DNA of 64,000 bases, taken from Daucus carota subsp. sativus (lineage: Eukaryota > Streptophyta > Magnoliopsida > Apiales > Apiaceae). Shown piece after piece: positions 1 to 10,260 of this stretch (positions within the stretch are counted from its first letter, which is position 1; each line of letters begins with the position of its first letter). Location of the stretch: assembly GCF_001625215.2 (NCBI RefSeq), contig NC_030389.2, positions 44,567,454-44,631,453 of the forward strand, in the 5' to 3' direction. The position numbers and the translations under genes were made by a program. The notes under the pieces are model-generated. The model was given only the letters and a program-made list of their open reading frames with translations. It did not search any database and was not told the origin of the DNA.

Positions 1-1393
1 AATCAGAATAAGTTTGAGTTCACCTATCATCATACTCTATTATTCGGAAAACAACCATTCAGGCATTTGAATTGTACGAATCAATTCGGATGTTTTGTGT
101 TCAATTTTCCCAGGCTGAAAGTCGACAAGTACCGCTTGGCCTCCCAGAAAAAATTATTGAAGACTCAAGTGTATATAAGTTTACCACCTTTCTGTGCCCT
201 GATTGCATGCAAGCTGCGGGATCTAGTAAGAGGCATGAGGCCACGTGTCCTCCCTGAAAAAATTTGATATTTTTTCGTCATTCTAAATTTTACAAAATTA
301 TAGCAATGCCCTCACAAAATGTAAAAATATATTAGTGCTTTCTGAAAATTCGCTTAATGCCCCCAAGATTTGAATCATGAATCCGCCCCTGCATGCAAGA
401 TGGTAAACTTAAGGGATCTGAATCTTCAGGTGTCCGTGAATTCGGAACCAACCGGTGGACTATTGTTTGCCACTCCTGTCAAGTGAGAAAGATGAGTGCT
501 TCTGGGGGAACCTTTCTGCAAGCTTTTATTCTGATGCGCCGCAACCTTAATGCACATGAATATATAACTTCTAGAATTTGTCAACTAGGGAATAAAATTT
601 TGCCCATTGCATCATTGATTGGAGAGAATCATTTGTATTCAACGGCCTGCAATCTTTTTATACAACGCAGATGTTGATTATTTTACTTAAAGAAAGCATG
701 CTAAAAAGATTTTAATTAAACAAAATACTGTATATAAAAGAAATTGGAATAAAGTGAATGCTCCAGGAGAAACCCTGTAATCCTGTACTATCTTTCCAGC
801 TTCACAACATGAATAGACTATGGCGAGGCATATTCGATCAGACCAGACCAAATATATCAATTTGCAAATCCAGTCTTCGGTGAGGTCTGGTCCGAAATGG
901 TGAAAATACAGACCAGACACTCTTTTCCTCTCATTTCTTTGCATTTTTTTGTATTATATGTCACACATTTTAAGGTGCATTTACATAGTTTCATAATTTA
1001 TTATAAAAAATTTCTTTTTATATAAATATTTAAATATTAATTTTTTATTCAAAAAAAATTAAAATAATTTATGAAAGTATATCCTATATATAAAAGTTTT
1101 AAAATGTGTTAAACAACCTAGGTAGAGAGATGGAGTATATATTAATAGTGCCACTCCATAATTTACGAATTTTAGAGGCATAAAATTAAATTCCGTCATA
1201 ATTAAGTAATCCTAACTAATATGGCGAAAATATTTGTATAATAGAGATGAATAAATAATTTAAACGAATAAATTTTGTATGACCAAGTACATGTGATGCA
1301 AATCTTTGCCACTGTTGATTTCACCATGGCATCGAATCAAATCTTTGCTATCATACAATCGATTAATTTTCCCACCAGCACTGCTATGAGTTC
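1..1393. other. intergenic, no gene seen
   Basis: Short open frames here show no recognisable domain or codon bias. About 957-1136 looks like a degenerate palindromic MITE: it runs from an ACATTTTAAGG-like stretch to AAAATGTGTTAAAC and ends in a Stowaway-like GAGATGGAGTA. Around 374-392 is a short GC-rich motif (ATCCGCCCCTG) that recurs in the ankyrin intron at 3988 and, in related form, near 38799 and 45268; it looks like the end of an unidentified repeat family. Confidence 0.5.
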
Positions 1394-1401
1394 TATAAAA
1401 A
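1394..1401 (+). promoter_or_regulatory. TATA box of the thioredoxin gene
   Basis: TATAAAAA lies 73 bases upstream of the chosen ATG at 1467. This argues against the longer open frame that begins at 1275, because that start would lie upstream of the TATA box. Confidence 0.6.
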
Positions 1402-1466
1402 GGGTCAGCCAGTGCATTCTTTATTGTCATCAAGCAAAGCAGGAAATAAGAAATTTTTTTCATCAG

Positions 1467-2325
1467 ATGGGTGCTAATCAGTCTGCTGTGTATGCTTCAA
1501 ATGAAGCCAATGAATCATTCGTGACGAAGAAGCCTGCTTCTAATCGAGGCGATGGGTTGTTCATGCCTAACAAGACTGGCCAGGTCTTGAAGTCTGCTCC
1601 TAATGGAGCCGGGTTGTTCATGCCTAACAAGACCGGCAACAAGACTGGTCAGGTCTTGAAGTCTGCTTCTAGTGGGGCCGATGGGTTGTTCATGCCTAAC
1701 AAGACTGGCCAGGTCTTAATATTCCGTTCCTCGTCTAAGTGGAAAAGCCATTTTCAGTCCTCCAAACAAACAAATAAGCTGGTCAGTTACATAATTAATC
1801 CTGTGCTGTGCTCTGCATAAATTGTGATTTATCCAGTAATAAATTTTTTTTTTATGTTTTTTCGAAGATGGTGATTCATTTCACAGCTGCATGGTGTGGA
1901 CCTTGTCGCACCATGGAACCTATAATCCGCGACTTTGCTGCTAAGTACGTGGCTGTGGAGTTCATCCAGATTGATGTAGACGAGTTAGAAGTACGCTAAT
2001 TTTTTTCATTTCACGTTACTAATCCATATTCCCTGATTGGGTGCGCTCAGTGGAGAACAGTTTTTACCGTGAGAATTGTTTTGCACTTTCTAAGAAGTGC
2101 AGAACAATTGTTCTCACAAATAAAATGTTCTTACTTGAATCACTGCCTTGATTAATGGGCGAGACTAATATCTAGTGCCTGTGGTTTATGCAGGCTGTGG
2201 CTCGAGAGTACGCTGTGCAGGCATTGCCAGCATTCATACTGATAAAGAAGGGGAAAGCCGTTGACAAGGTTGTTGGAGCAGACAAGGCAGCACTTCAGAA
2301 GAAGATCGAGATATATATGGCCTGA
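1467..2325 (+). CDS. h-type thioredoxin with expanded N-terminal repeat
   Basis: Three exons are read by eye: 1467-1781, 1868-1990 and 2194-2325, with phase-0 GT-AG junctions, giving 189 residues. The redox motif WCGPC is at residues 114-118 and the cis-proline of QALP is at about 158, so the fold and active site look intact. The start gives MGANQS, a good N-myristoylation signal (Gly2, Ser6), as known for the h2/h7/h8 subgroup; this suggests membrane or endomembrane association. Most family members have about 110-135 residues. Here residues 30-84 hold three copies of a GLFMPNKTGQVL unit ahead of the first beta strand, which is unusual. Expected role: disulfide reduction in the cytosol or at membranes, fed by NADPH-thioredoxin reductase or by glutathione/glutaredoxin. 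Family is certain; the subgroup (h2/h7/h8) is inferred from the extension and the neighbouring genes. Confidence 0.9.
1554..1718 (+). repeat. coding tandem repeat in thioredoxin exon 1
   Basis: Three imperfect copies of the sequence encoding GLFMPNKTGQVLKSA sit in frame at residues 30-44, 49-67 and 73-84. The middle copy also carries a small internal duplication (NKTGNKTG). Copies are very similar at DNA level, so the expansion looks recent. The last copy runs directly into the first strand of the thioredoxin fold. Confidence 0.9.
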
Positions 2326-3009
2326 GTCCTGACATATGAATGTTAGACCGCGATATCATATTATGCGAAAACAATAAGCAAAGCAGTACAATCTGTGAGC
2401 CTGAAATAATGACCTTTTCTAATTAGGCCAGTATCCTATGGTTTGTAATAATATTTTTGTGAATGATTGCACTTCTGAACCCTGCTTGTAAAAAAAGTTG
2501 GCTTTAAATAATGATCGGAGCAAGTTTTTACATTAATTTTGGACTACTTTATTCAGAAGTCACGGCTGTAGTTTTATTTCTTAATCAAAGATAATCAAAC
2601 TCAACCGATCATCATAATATTTCCAAAATTTCTTCTAATAAATTTTAGTTTTAGTTTGATAATGAAAATTGATAGGCTGATAGCCTTATTTTCTGTACTG
2701 TCTACAATTCACGTGTATTTCATTTTTTTTTTTCAAACAGAGAAAAGAATAGAACCATGAACAGAATATTAAATTTATCATAAAATAAGCAAAGAATGTT
2801 TCTTTATGTTTGATTCTTTTCTTCTGTTCCAGATGTCATCACTCTCACAAAATAAAGAATGTTTTGGAGGTAAAATTAGCTCTGTCTTTTCCTTATCAAA
2901 CTCGAAAACAAAGGAAGCAAAGGATCCATGTCCTCTGATACTTTCGACAGCTTGTATTACCAGCATCGTCGTCAGTGACAAGCTGTTTCTTACAATGCAG
3001 TTCCGCCAC
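2326..3009. other. intergenic, 3' flank of thioredoxin gene
   Basis: AT-rich spacer between the thioredoxin stop and the ankyrin promoter. Overlapping open frames on both strands at 2778-3018 have no recognisable domain and I do not call them. Confidence 0.5.
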
Positions 3010-3017
3010 TATATATA
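3010..3017 (+). promoter_or_regulatory. TATA box of the ankyrin gene
   Basis: TATATATA lies 101 bases before the first ATG (3111) and 194 before the second (3204). Confidence 0.55.
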
Positions 3018-3089
3018 GGTATCGACACTGTAGAACTAAATCAACCTAATAGGCCTTACTTTTCAATTTATACACTAAAATATTGATCA

Positions 3090-3270
3090 CGCGTTCAAGA
3101 ACTGAATCACATGAATTCAGCTGTCACCAAGGAAAGCATCATTGAAGTAGGACTCGAGGAGGTGGAGCACGGCCATAGTGTCAAAATTCAAGAACTGAAT
3201 CACATGAATTCCGTCTTGTATAATGCTGTCACCAAGGATAACATTGAGGTCCTCCTGGAGAGTGAGCACA
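3090..3270 (+). repeat. tandem duplication across the ankyrin start region
   Basis: A unit of about 95 bases beginning TTCAAGAACTGAATCACATG occurs at about 3091 and again at about 3187. Both copies carry an ATG-AAT-TC start-like context, then GCTGTCACCAAGGA and a run ending GAG-GAGCAC or GAGAGTGAGCAC. The duplication gives the gene two in-frame candidate start codons. Confidence 0.85.
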
Positions 3271-5739
3271 GGCTTGCTATCGACAAACAACTGACTCCTA
3301 CAAAGGACACAGTACTTCATCTAGCAAGCCAATACGGTAGCATAAACTGTCTGGAACACATGTTAAGTGTCCATAAGTCCCTTCTATTACTGATCAACTC
3401 AACTGGTGAGACTGCACTTCACCTGGCAGCAAGAGAAGGACACTTCGAAGTAGTTCAAGAGCTCCTTGATGCAGCCAAGTCTTCGCCTCTAACAGCTGAA
3501 TCTTCGCAAAACACATCATTAACTGCACTGCAAGTTCTGATTAGAACAACCGACATGGAACGTGAAACGGCCTTGCACTTGGCTGTAAGATACAATCACA
3601 AAGAGGTGGTTCAACTGCTGTTAAATGAGGATCCAAGCCATGTATATCCTCGGAATAAGTATGGTGAAACTCCACTCTACATGGCTTCTTTCAGGTGTCA
3701 TGTAGATATAGTAAAAACAATTCTTGAAAATTCTGAATCCCCAACATTTGGTGGTCCTAATCAAAGAACTGCTCTGCATGCAGCACTTTCCCATACTGGA
3801 GGACCTGGTACCATCTCTCAATTTCTCCGAATTTGTTTGCTAATGCATGTTAATTTTTTTAACATACTAATTTATACCTTTGTTAATAAAACTTTGCCTT
3901 TAAAGACTAATATGTATTCATTATTAAAGCCCCAAGGGTTACTGAAGTCCCCAAGGAGCCCGGGCAACCACTCGAGGCCATATTCATCCGCCCCTGTGTT
4001 TCAGCATGCGTGAAACTTCTATTAGAAAAGGACAGAGGTCTCATCAAGAAAGCAGACTGCTACGGATGGACAGCATTTCATTATGCGGCACATAATGATC
4101 TTTATAGCATAGTTAAGGATCTTGTTGCTGCAGACAAATCTGTCGGGTACCTAACAGATTTGTATCATGGTAAAACAGCTCTGCATGTAGCAGCATATCA
4201 AGGCAATTATATTGTGATGCACAAACTTGTGCAATATTTTCCGGATTCCTTGCAGACGGTGGATTGGCAAGGGAGAAATATATTGCACATAGCCGCGGAG
4301 CAGGACCAAAAGAAGGTGATTAACTTTATCATGTCACTTAATTATAAGGAACTTAACAAACTTATGAATCGAAGGGACAGGGAAGGAAATACGCCTCTCC
4401 ACCTCGTTGCCAGGTTCGGATGTTATCTCAAGAAATTGATGGTGCTGACGAAGGGAAGTGACTGGGATGTACTGAATAACGAAGGTCTCAGTCCGTTGGA
4501 TGTGATAGATGATGTACCTATCGATAGTTATACGGCTGGTCATGTAAGTTCCTCATCTAGCTTGCAAAATTTGAGTTTGTTGGAAACGTGTGTCTGTTGG
4601 AATATAATGATCCTAATAAAAAGCCAAACGTTCAGTTGCATGGAATGAAATGGGAGAGAATGGAATGAAATTTGTATTCTAAATTGGGGAATTGAGAGTG
4701 ATTAGAGAAAATGTCTATAATTTTCATTTCTTCAATCATTCCATTCCAATTATTTGAACTCTTAAATCTAATCCGCATGTTTTGGAATGAATGCTCATTT
4801 CACTTCAATATCATACTCTCTTCTTTCTCCATAAAACTTCAATATAATTTTTCATTCCATCCTCTTCTCACTCTATTCCATCCAAGTGAACACAACCTAA
4901 GATTTTTAGGAGAACTGGTCACTTAACATGGCCTCACTCAATATAATTTTCTTAAACACCGAAGAATACTATACTGAACCAGACTTTGAAACTAAAGTAA
5001 ACACAGTTATTACTTATTAGTATTACAGAAAGACTACTGCTTTCACACAAGCAGTTACAAATCTACATCAGCTTTACCTCTTTTCTCTACATAACAGAGG
5101 ATGATAAAAGGACGACTGTACGCAGCCAAATTTCAAGGGCAGTACTTACCGCTGCAAGACGTGGAGATAGAGATGCATGAAGTGAAGATGAAAGACCCAG
5201 AGAAGCGAAAAAACAAGAGGCAAAGAGTGAAGGATTTAACAAGCCGTTATGTCGAAAAATATGAAAAAGCCATCAATACCCATATTATAGTGGCTGCATT
5301 AATAGCCACGGTAGCCTTGACAGCAGGTTTCGCCATGCCAGGCGGTTTTAATTCTACTGAAGGATCCAAATACGCAGGATCTCCAATGCTTCTACCAAAG
5401 GCTGCCTTCTGGATATTTATAATAACAGATGCCACAGCCTTGGTACTTTCGATTATATCATTATTCCTCTACTTCTTGACAATATTGTACAAAGAGGAAG
5501 GCATTGTTGGTCAATCCATGTTCTGGCCCTCTTGCGTTCTCAACGGCTTATCCATTGTGGCAATGATGGTGGCTTTCATGTCAGGGACTTTCGCTATACT
5601 AGCAGCTCATGCATTACCACTGGCTATTATTGTTTGCCTCGTCTCTTTTCCTTTCTTTCTCTTTCTCTTATATGCATTTATTTCACTATACATTTACCAG
5701 GTAGCCGAGTACAAGATGGTTGTGTTCGGGACCTGGTAA
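3111..5739 (+). CDS. ankyrin-repeat membrane protein with PGG domain (ACD6/ITN1 type)
   Basis: Three exons are inferred: 3111-3807, 4005-4543 and 5098-5739. Junction phases agree (GGACCT-G joins CA-TGCGTG, giving PACVKLLL) and the product has 625 residues. Ankyrin repeats fill roughly residues 40-400, seen as TALHLA or TPLHLVAR motifs (ETALHLAAREG, ETALHLAVRYN, KTALHVAAYQG, NTPLHLVARFG). The last exon carries a PGG domain with AGFAMPGGF and four predicted membrane helices. Relatives act at the plasma membrane or ER in salicylate-linked defence and salt responses; the role here is inferred only from family. The family's usual start, M-x-x-VLY-AV-x-x-NIE, matches the second ATG at 3204 (residue 32). 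The first 31 residues come from a local duplication, so the true start may be 3204. Intron 2 holds a probable MITE. This gene interrupts an otherwise conserved thioredoxin-CRR28 pair. Confidence 0.85.
4635..4905. mobile_element. probable MITE in ankyrin intron 2
   Basis: The stretch has imperfect inverted ends rich in TGGAATGAAAT on the left and its complement ATTCCATCC on the right, with internal palindromic character. No clear target duplication could be read, so the superfamily is not assigned. Confidence 0.4.
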
Positions 5740-6655
5740 AATTTATCTCCTTCTGTCTCATATTCAAATAAAGAAATCTTACAATCATAATTGTAATATT
5801 ATTTATCATTGGTATGAAACAATTCTTATATAATTTATAGTTTATATGTTTGTTTGAAGAGGATAGCTTTAGTAATATAATGTTAATTTTCTTTAACCAC
5901 ATATCAGATTCTACCTCAAACTCAAAGAATCTGGAAATGTCAGACCTAGTTATAACTCACCAGAACCTCAAATGACACTTTCAAATTTCTTGAAACTCTA
6001 AAATCATCAATGATCTCGAAGGAGTATAACAGAACTCTCTGAATTCATGTAATTGCAGTCACGCAACCTAGCAAGAAAACACAGAATTAAGTAGCATTAC
6101 ATATCAAGCACACCTGCATTGCAGAAAACTGAGACCAACCCATCCACAATATTAAAGAGCAGAAATTTAGCAAAAAAAAATATTAAAGAGCAGAACAATT
6201 AACAGATATTGAAATTGCTGTATTACCCTGAATCATAAATAACAATCTTAGAAATATCATAAATGTACTCGCTATTTTCTCCAGCATTGCAGTGATTATC
6301 CAAATAGCTTTTTTAACCAAATACCAGGAAGCAAAGGAAAAAACCTTCGAATTTTCTTTTGTTTTTCTATAAAACACTTTAAAAAGCCTTACTGAGTACT
6401 ATCCTTAAGTTCCATCTGGCTTTTTGAAGACTATATTGTCATGCTTGGCTTATCTTATATTTAGAAATAAGTCACTTATTCCTGGAAAAAATACGTAAAT
6501 GTGAATTTTTTCCCGAAATGAATTCTTGTTTTTATGAAACAAAGGGGCAGAAACAAGTAATCTTACTTGTGGCTACAAAACCAGGTAACAGGCTAACATT
6601 TAGTATGAAGTAATAAACTGATAATGTACCAGAAAAGCTGAAGTACTAACTGAAA
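5740..6655. other. intergenic, no gene seen
   Basis: Spacer between the ankyrin gene and the PPR gene. AT-rich with no supported open frame, tRNA or clear repeat. The last 200 bases probably include the PPR promoter, but no obvious TATA box was identified. Confidence 0.45.
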
Positions 6656-8488
6656 ATGGCAGTTTCAGTAATTTCACCAAACATTCCCTCCACTTCACAC
6701 TCTCCACCACTACACAAGCCTCACAAGCATCATTCTCATCTCCTCAATCTCCTAACTAACTTGAATTCCTTGTCTGAACTCAAACAAATCCAAGCCCATA
6801 CTCTCCGGACAACCTATCCGAATTTCCCGGACACCCTTTTTCTCAATTCAAGAATCTTCCATTCCTCTTCTTTGCTTGATCTTGACTACACTTTTCGCCT
6901 CTTTTCGCAGTTTCGAACCCCCAATTCTTTCATTTGGAACACCCTGATGAGGGCTTGTGCTAATAGTGAGGGCAAGAAAGATGAGGTGTTTGGTTTGTAT
7001 AGAAGGATGTTGTGTGATGAGGGTTTTGTGATGCCTGATAAGTATACTTTTCCAATTGTGCTTAAGGCCTGTGCTTACCTGTTTTCGATATTCGAAGGCA
7101 GGCAGGTGCATTGTCATGTGTGGAAACTTGGGTTTGGATTGGACAGCTATGTGAATAATAGTTTGATTCATTTCTATGGGTCTTGTGGGTGTTTGGATGA
7201 GGCCTTGAGGGTGTTTGAGGAAATGGGGGAGAGGGGTGTGGTTTCATGGAATGTGATGATTGATGGGCTTGTTAGAATGGGGGAGTTTGATGAGGCGGTG
7301 AGGTTGTTTCGCGAAATGCAGATGGTGTTTGAGCCGGATAAGTACACGATGCAGAGTATGATTAGTGGTTGTGCTGGTTTGAGGTCGTTGGCTTTGGGGA
7401 TGTGGTGTCATTGTTATGTTTTGAGGGAGTTTGATAGTGAGGCGGGTGAGGCGGTTTTGCTGTGTAATTCGTTGGTGGATATTTATTGTAAGTGTGGCGC
7501 GGTGGAGATTGGTAGGCAGGTTTTTGAGAGGATGAAGAAACGTGATGTTCATTCGTGGAATTCGATGATTCTTGGATTTGGTATGCATGGAAAGGCTGAG
7601 GAAGCTCTGGAATGTTTTGATCGTTTGGTTCGTGAAGAAGGGTTAGTGCCTAATTCTATCACATTTACGGGTGTATTGGCTGCTTGTAACCATAGGGGTT
7701 TGGTTGTTGAGGGTCGCAGATGTTTTGACATTATGGTTAAGGAGTACAATATTAAGCCGGTACTAGAGCACTATGGTAGCCTGGTTGATCTTCTGGGTCG
7801 GGCAGGACACATAGATGAAGCGCTTGATATTATTGCAAACATGCCCATGAAACCTGATGCTGTGATCTGGAGAAGTATCCTTGATGCTTGTTCCAAGAAA
7901 AACGGAAGTCTGGAGCTAAGCGAAGAAGTGGCGAGGCAGATCTTTGAATCTGAAGGTGCTGATTGCAGTGGCTCGTATGTGCTTCTTTCCAGAGTCTATG
8001 CAGTAGCTAATCGATGGAATGAGGTTGGTTTGGTAAGAAACTGGATGACTGACAAGGGAGTGAAGAAAGAGCCTGGTTGCAGCTCTATAGAGATGTATGG
8101 TATTTCTCACGAGTTCTTCTCTGGAGACACATCTCATTCCAGAACTAAAGAAATATACGAACTGCTTGATGTCATAGATAAACGACTAGAGGCGATAGGG
8201 TATGTCCCTGATGTTTCACAAGCACCAATGATAGATGAACAGGAACTTGTAGATGGCAAAAGACATTCACTTAGGCTGCATAGTGAAAGGCTTGCCATTG
8301 CTTTCGGGCTCTTAAACTTGCCACCAGGAGTGCCAATACGAGTGTTTAAGAACCTCAGAGTGTGCAACGATTGTCACAACGTGACCAAACTAATTTCCAA
8401 AATTTACAACGTGGAGATAATTGTCAGAGACCGTGCTCGATTTCATCATTTCAGAGATGGGTCATGCTCATGTATGGACTATTGGTGA
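6656..8488 (+). CDS. CRR28: PPR-DYW organelle RNA editing factor, CRR28-like
   Basis: Single exon of 610 residues. A Ser/Pro/His-rich N terminus suits an organelle transit peptide. It is followed by PLS-type pentatricopeptide repeats (for example PNSFIWNTLMRAC, RGVVSWNVMIDGL, DVHSWNSMILGFG), E/E+ motifs, and a full C-terminal DYW deaminase domain. The domain holds the zinc motif HSERLA, CNDCH and the terminal DYW tripeptide (SCMDYW). DYW domains carry out C-to-U editing. The sequence closely resembles Arabidopsis CRR28 as I remember it (HTLRTTYP, YGSCGCLD, ISHEFF-GDTSH), a chloroplast factor for ndh transcript editing. The neighbouring thioredoxin h and DUF569 genes match the CRR28 neighbourhood in Arabidopsis, which strengthens the orthology call. 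The intronless structure is normal for the family. Confidence 0.85.
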   Translation: MAVSVISPNIPSTSHSPPLHKPHKHHSHLLNLLTNLNSLSELKQIQAHTLRTTYPNFPDTLFLNSRIFHSSSLLDLDYTFRLFSQFRTPNSFIWNTLMRACANSEGKKDEVFGLYRRMLCDEGFVMPDKYTFPIVLKACAYLFSIFEGRQVHCHVWKLGFGLDSYVNNSLIHFYGSCGCLDEALRVFEEMGERGVVSWNVMIDGLVRMGEFDEAVRLFREMQMVFEPDKYTMQSMISGCAGLRSLALGMWCHCYVLREFDSEAGEAVLLCNSLVDIYCKCGAVEIGRQVFERMKKRDVHSWNSMILGFGMHGKAEEALECFDRLVREEGLVPNSITFTGVLAACNHRGLVVEGRRCFDIMVKEYNIKPVLEHYGSLVDLLGRAGHIDEALDIIANMPMKPDAVIWRSILDACSKKNGSLELSEEVARQIFESEGADCSGSYVLLSRVYAVANRWNEVGLVRNWMTDKGVKKEPGCSSIEMYGISHEFFSGDTSHSRTKEIYELLDVIDKRLEAIGYVPDVSQAPMIDEQELVDGKRHSLRLHSERLAIAFGLLNLPPGVPIRVFKNLRVCNDCHNVTKLISKIYNVEIIVRDRARFHHFRDGSCSCMDYW

Positions 8489-9268
8489 CAAACTGTTGTT
8501 CTGTTGTAGTAACGTATCAAAGATAGTCACTTGTAGCTGAATCGGAGGTAAGCCTGAACTCATTCTATTTGTTACTCTATTCTGCTTAATTATAAGTTTG
8601 AACACTTTATATTGTTATTTCATAGAACAATAGTATATACTGTCCACCACGCCATAGGTTCAAATAAAAAAAACGAAAGAGTTTCCATCTGTAGACACAA
8701 ATAGTTCAATTAAGAAGGCCCTCACAAGAATTTACACAGCAATCACTCCAGTTTTGCAACATCCTTCATAAAAGGGAAAAAATGAAGTATTACAAGCAGG
8801 AGATAGAGGCCATCATACAATCAAACAATGTGACAAGTATTACTTTTGTGTTTGTAATGCAACATGAAACATACATAGCTTCCACCATTATTTGATCATT
8901 TAGCGTTATTAACTCGTACATCAAAAGAGATTACCAGATACAAGCCTCTGAAAATCATCCTCCTCTTTCAGTAGGGAGAAGAAGCCTGCTGTAAATTGTA
9001 GAGAACAAGACTTCGACTTGTCTTTATAATTTTGACAGCAAAATACTGATTCTAACCTAATGCACCTCATAAATGAAAGCCTCTAGTTTTTACCAAGCCT
9101 CGAGCCACTGTTACACCAAAGATCAAGATGAGATACATTAGAGGAACCGCTGTCAGATTAATAAATCATGCTCGAGATACTTTAGCTTAGTTCTAGGTGG
9201 AACATTATAGTGCACCTATATCATGATTAAAACTATCTAGTAACTAGATAAGCATGAAAGCTCACCTT
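8489..9268. other. intergenic between convergent PPR and DUF569 genes
   Basis: Shared 3' flanks of two convergent genes. No additional coding sequence, tRNA or clear repeat is visible. Confidence 0.5.
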
Positions 9269-10260
9269 TCATGAAGATTGAACTACAACGACATTCATAG
9301 TCACATTATTGGGAGGAAGATGCAATGTAAGTGGGTAAAGCTTTCCATTCAAAGGGCTCCGCGAACACACAGTAATACCAGTGAGGCCAGTCTCTTCCTC
9401 CAACCTCTTCGTTAACTCATCGACTCCAGTACCCTTGAAAGTAATTACAAGCTCATCCAAATCCTCGTCTACATCCCCAAATTCATTAGAAATGTGATAA
9501 AATATTAGCCTCCCGTCTCCTCTCTTTGGTGGCGAACTTACAAATGAATCAGCCGACTGCATTCCAACCAAAAAGGTATGGTCAATTACATATTTAAATT
9601 TCAATCCAAGATACTATTTAAGTAATTTATAATATCATTTTTTTTTAGAATTGTACTAAAGGAAATCATGATTATGATGAGAATTCAGATCTGAACCTCA
9701 GGTCCGGAGAAACTGGCAGGAGTATTTGGCGTGCTAGATTCAGTAGAACCAAAAGAATCAGAGTGATCAGCAATCAACTTCTGCATAGGCTTTGGCGGAA
9801 CAATCTCAAGAACATCAATGTACCAGAAAATCCAATCCTGAGTAGCTGACCGCTGAGGAATGTCATGAGTAATAGAGTTTCTCCACGGTGGAAGTCCCCC
9901 ATTAGCCCGAAGAAACTGACCATATCGAGTTCTGAACTTCACTTGGTTATCACCATCTCGAAGAGGCTCCCATTCAACAGAAGAGTCCAGCCTGTCTGGC
10001 ATAGTCTGGAGAACCTTCTTCCCTGTCACTCCAAGCAGGAACGGCTGATTAGAGGCTGTCAGATACTTATTGTAACAACTCTTGAGACGAATAATATTGT
10101 GATTGTTGTGATCAGCTGGGAGGAACTCGACAGTCCACTTCGCAGCCTTAGTGAAACCATGCTTGTCCTGAGTGACAGACTCTTCGTCATCCTGAGCAGT
10201 TAAGTACTTCCCGTGGCTGCTACGGATTCGAACCACCTTTGCATTCTGGAAGAAATCCAT
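9269..10260 (-). CDS. DUF569 / fascin-like (actin cross-linking annotated) protein
   Basis: Two exons on the minus strand: 10260-9697 and 9556-9269, separated by a 140-bp GT-AG intron in phase 0, giving 283 residues. Exon 1 holds the DUF569 beta-trefoil-like domain (MDFFQNAKVVRIRSSHGKYL, RLKSCYNKYLTAS, PWRNSITHD). Exon 2 holds the C-terminal conserved block (RLIFYHIS, SRSPLNGKLYPL, LPPNNVTMNVVVV). Databases often label this family actin cross-linking because of fold similarity to fascin; the biochemical role in plants is not established. Length and two-exon structure are normal for the family. It is convergent with the CRR28-like gene, the arrangement I recall for At1g59710/At1g59720. Confidence 0.88.

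Noticed and set aside
2778-3018. Overlapping open frames on both strands before the ankyrin gene
   Set aside because: They lie across the ankyrin promoter, have no domain, and mirror each other.
6848-8367. Several antisense open frames within the PPR gene
   Set aside because: Shadows of a long, GC-richer sense exon with a full PPR-DYW protein.
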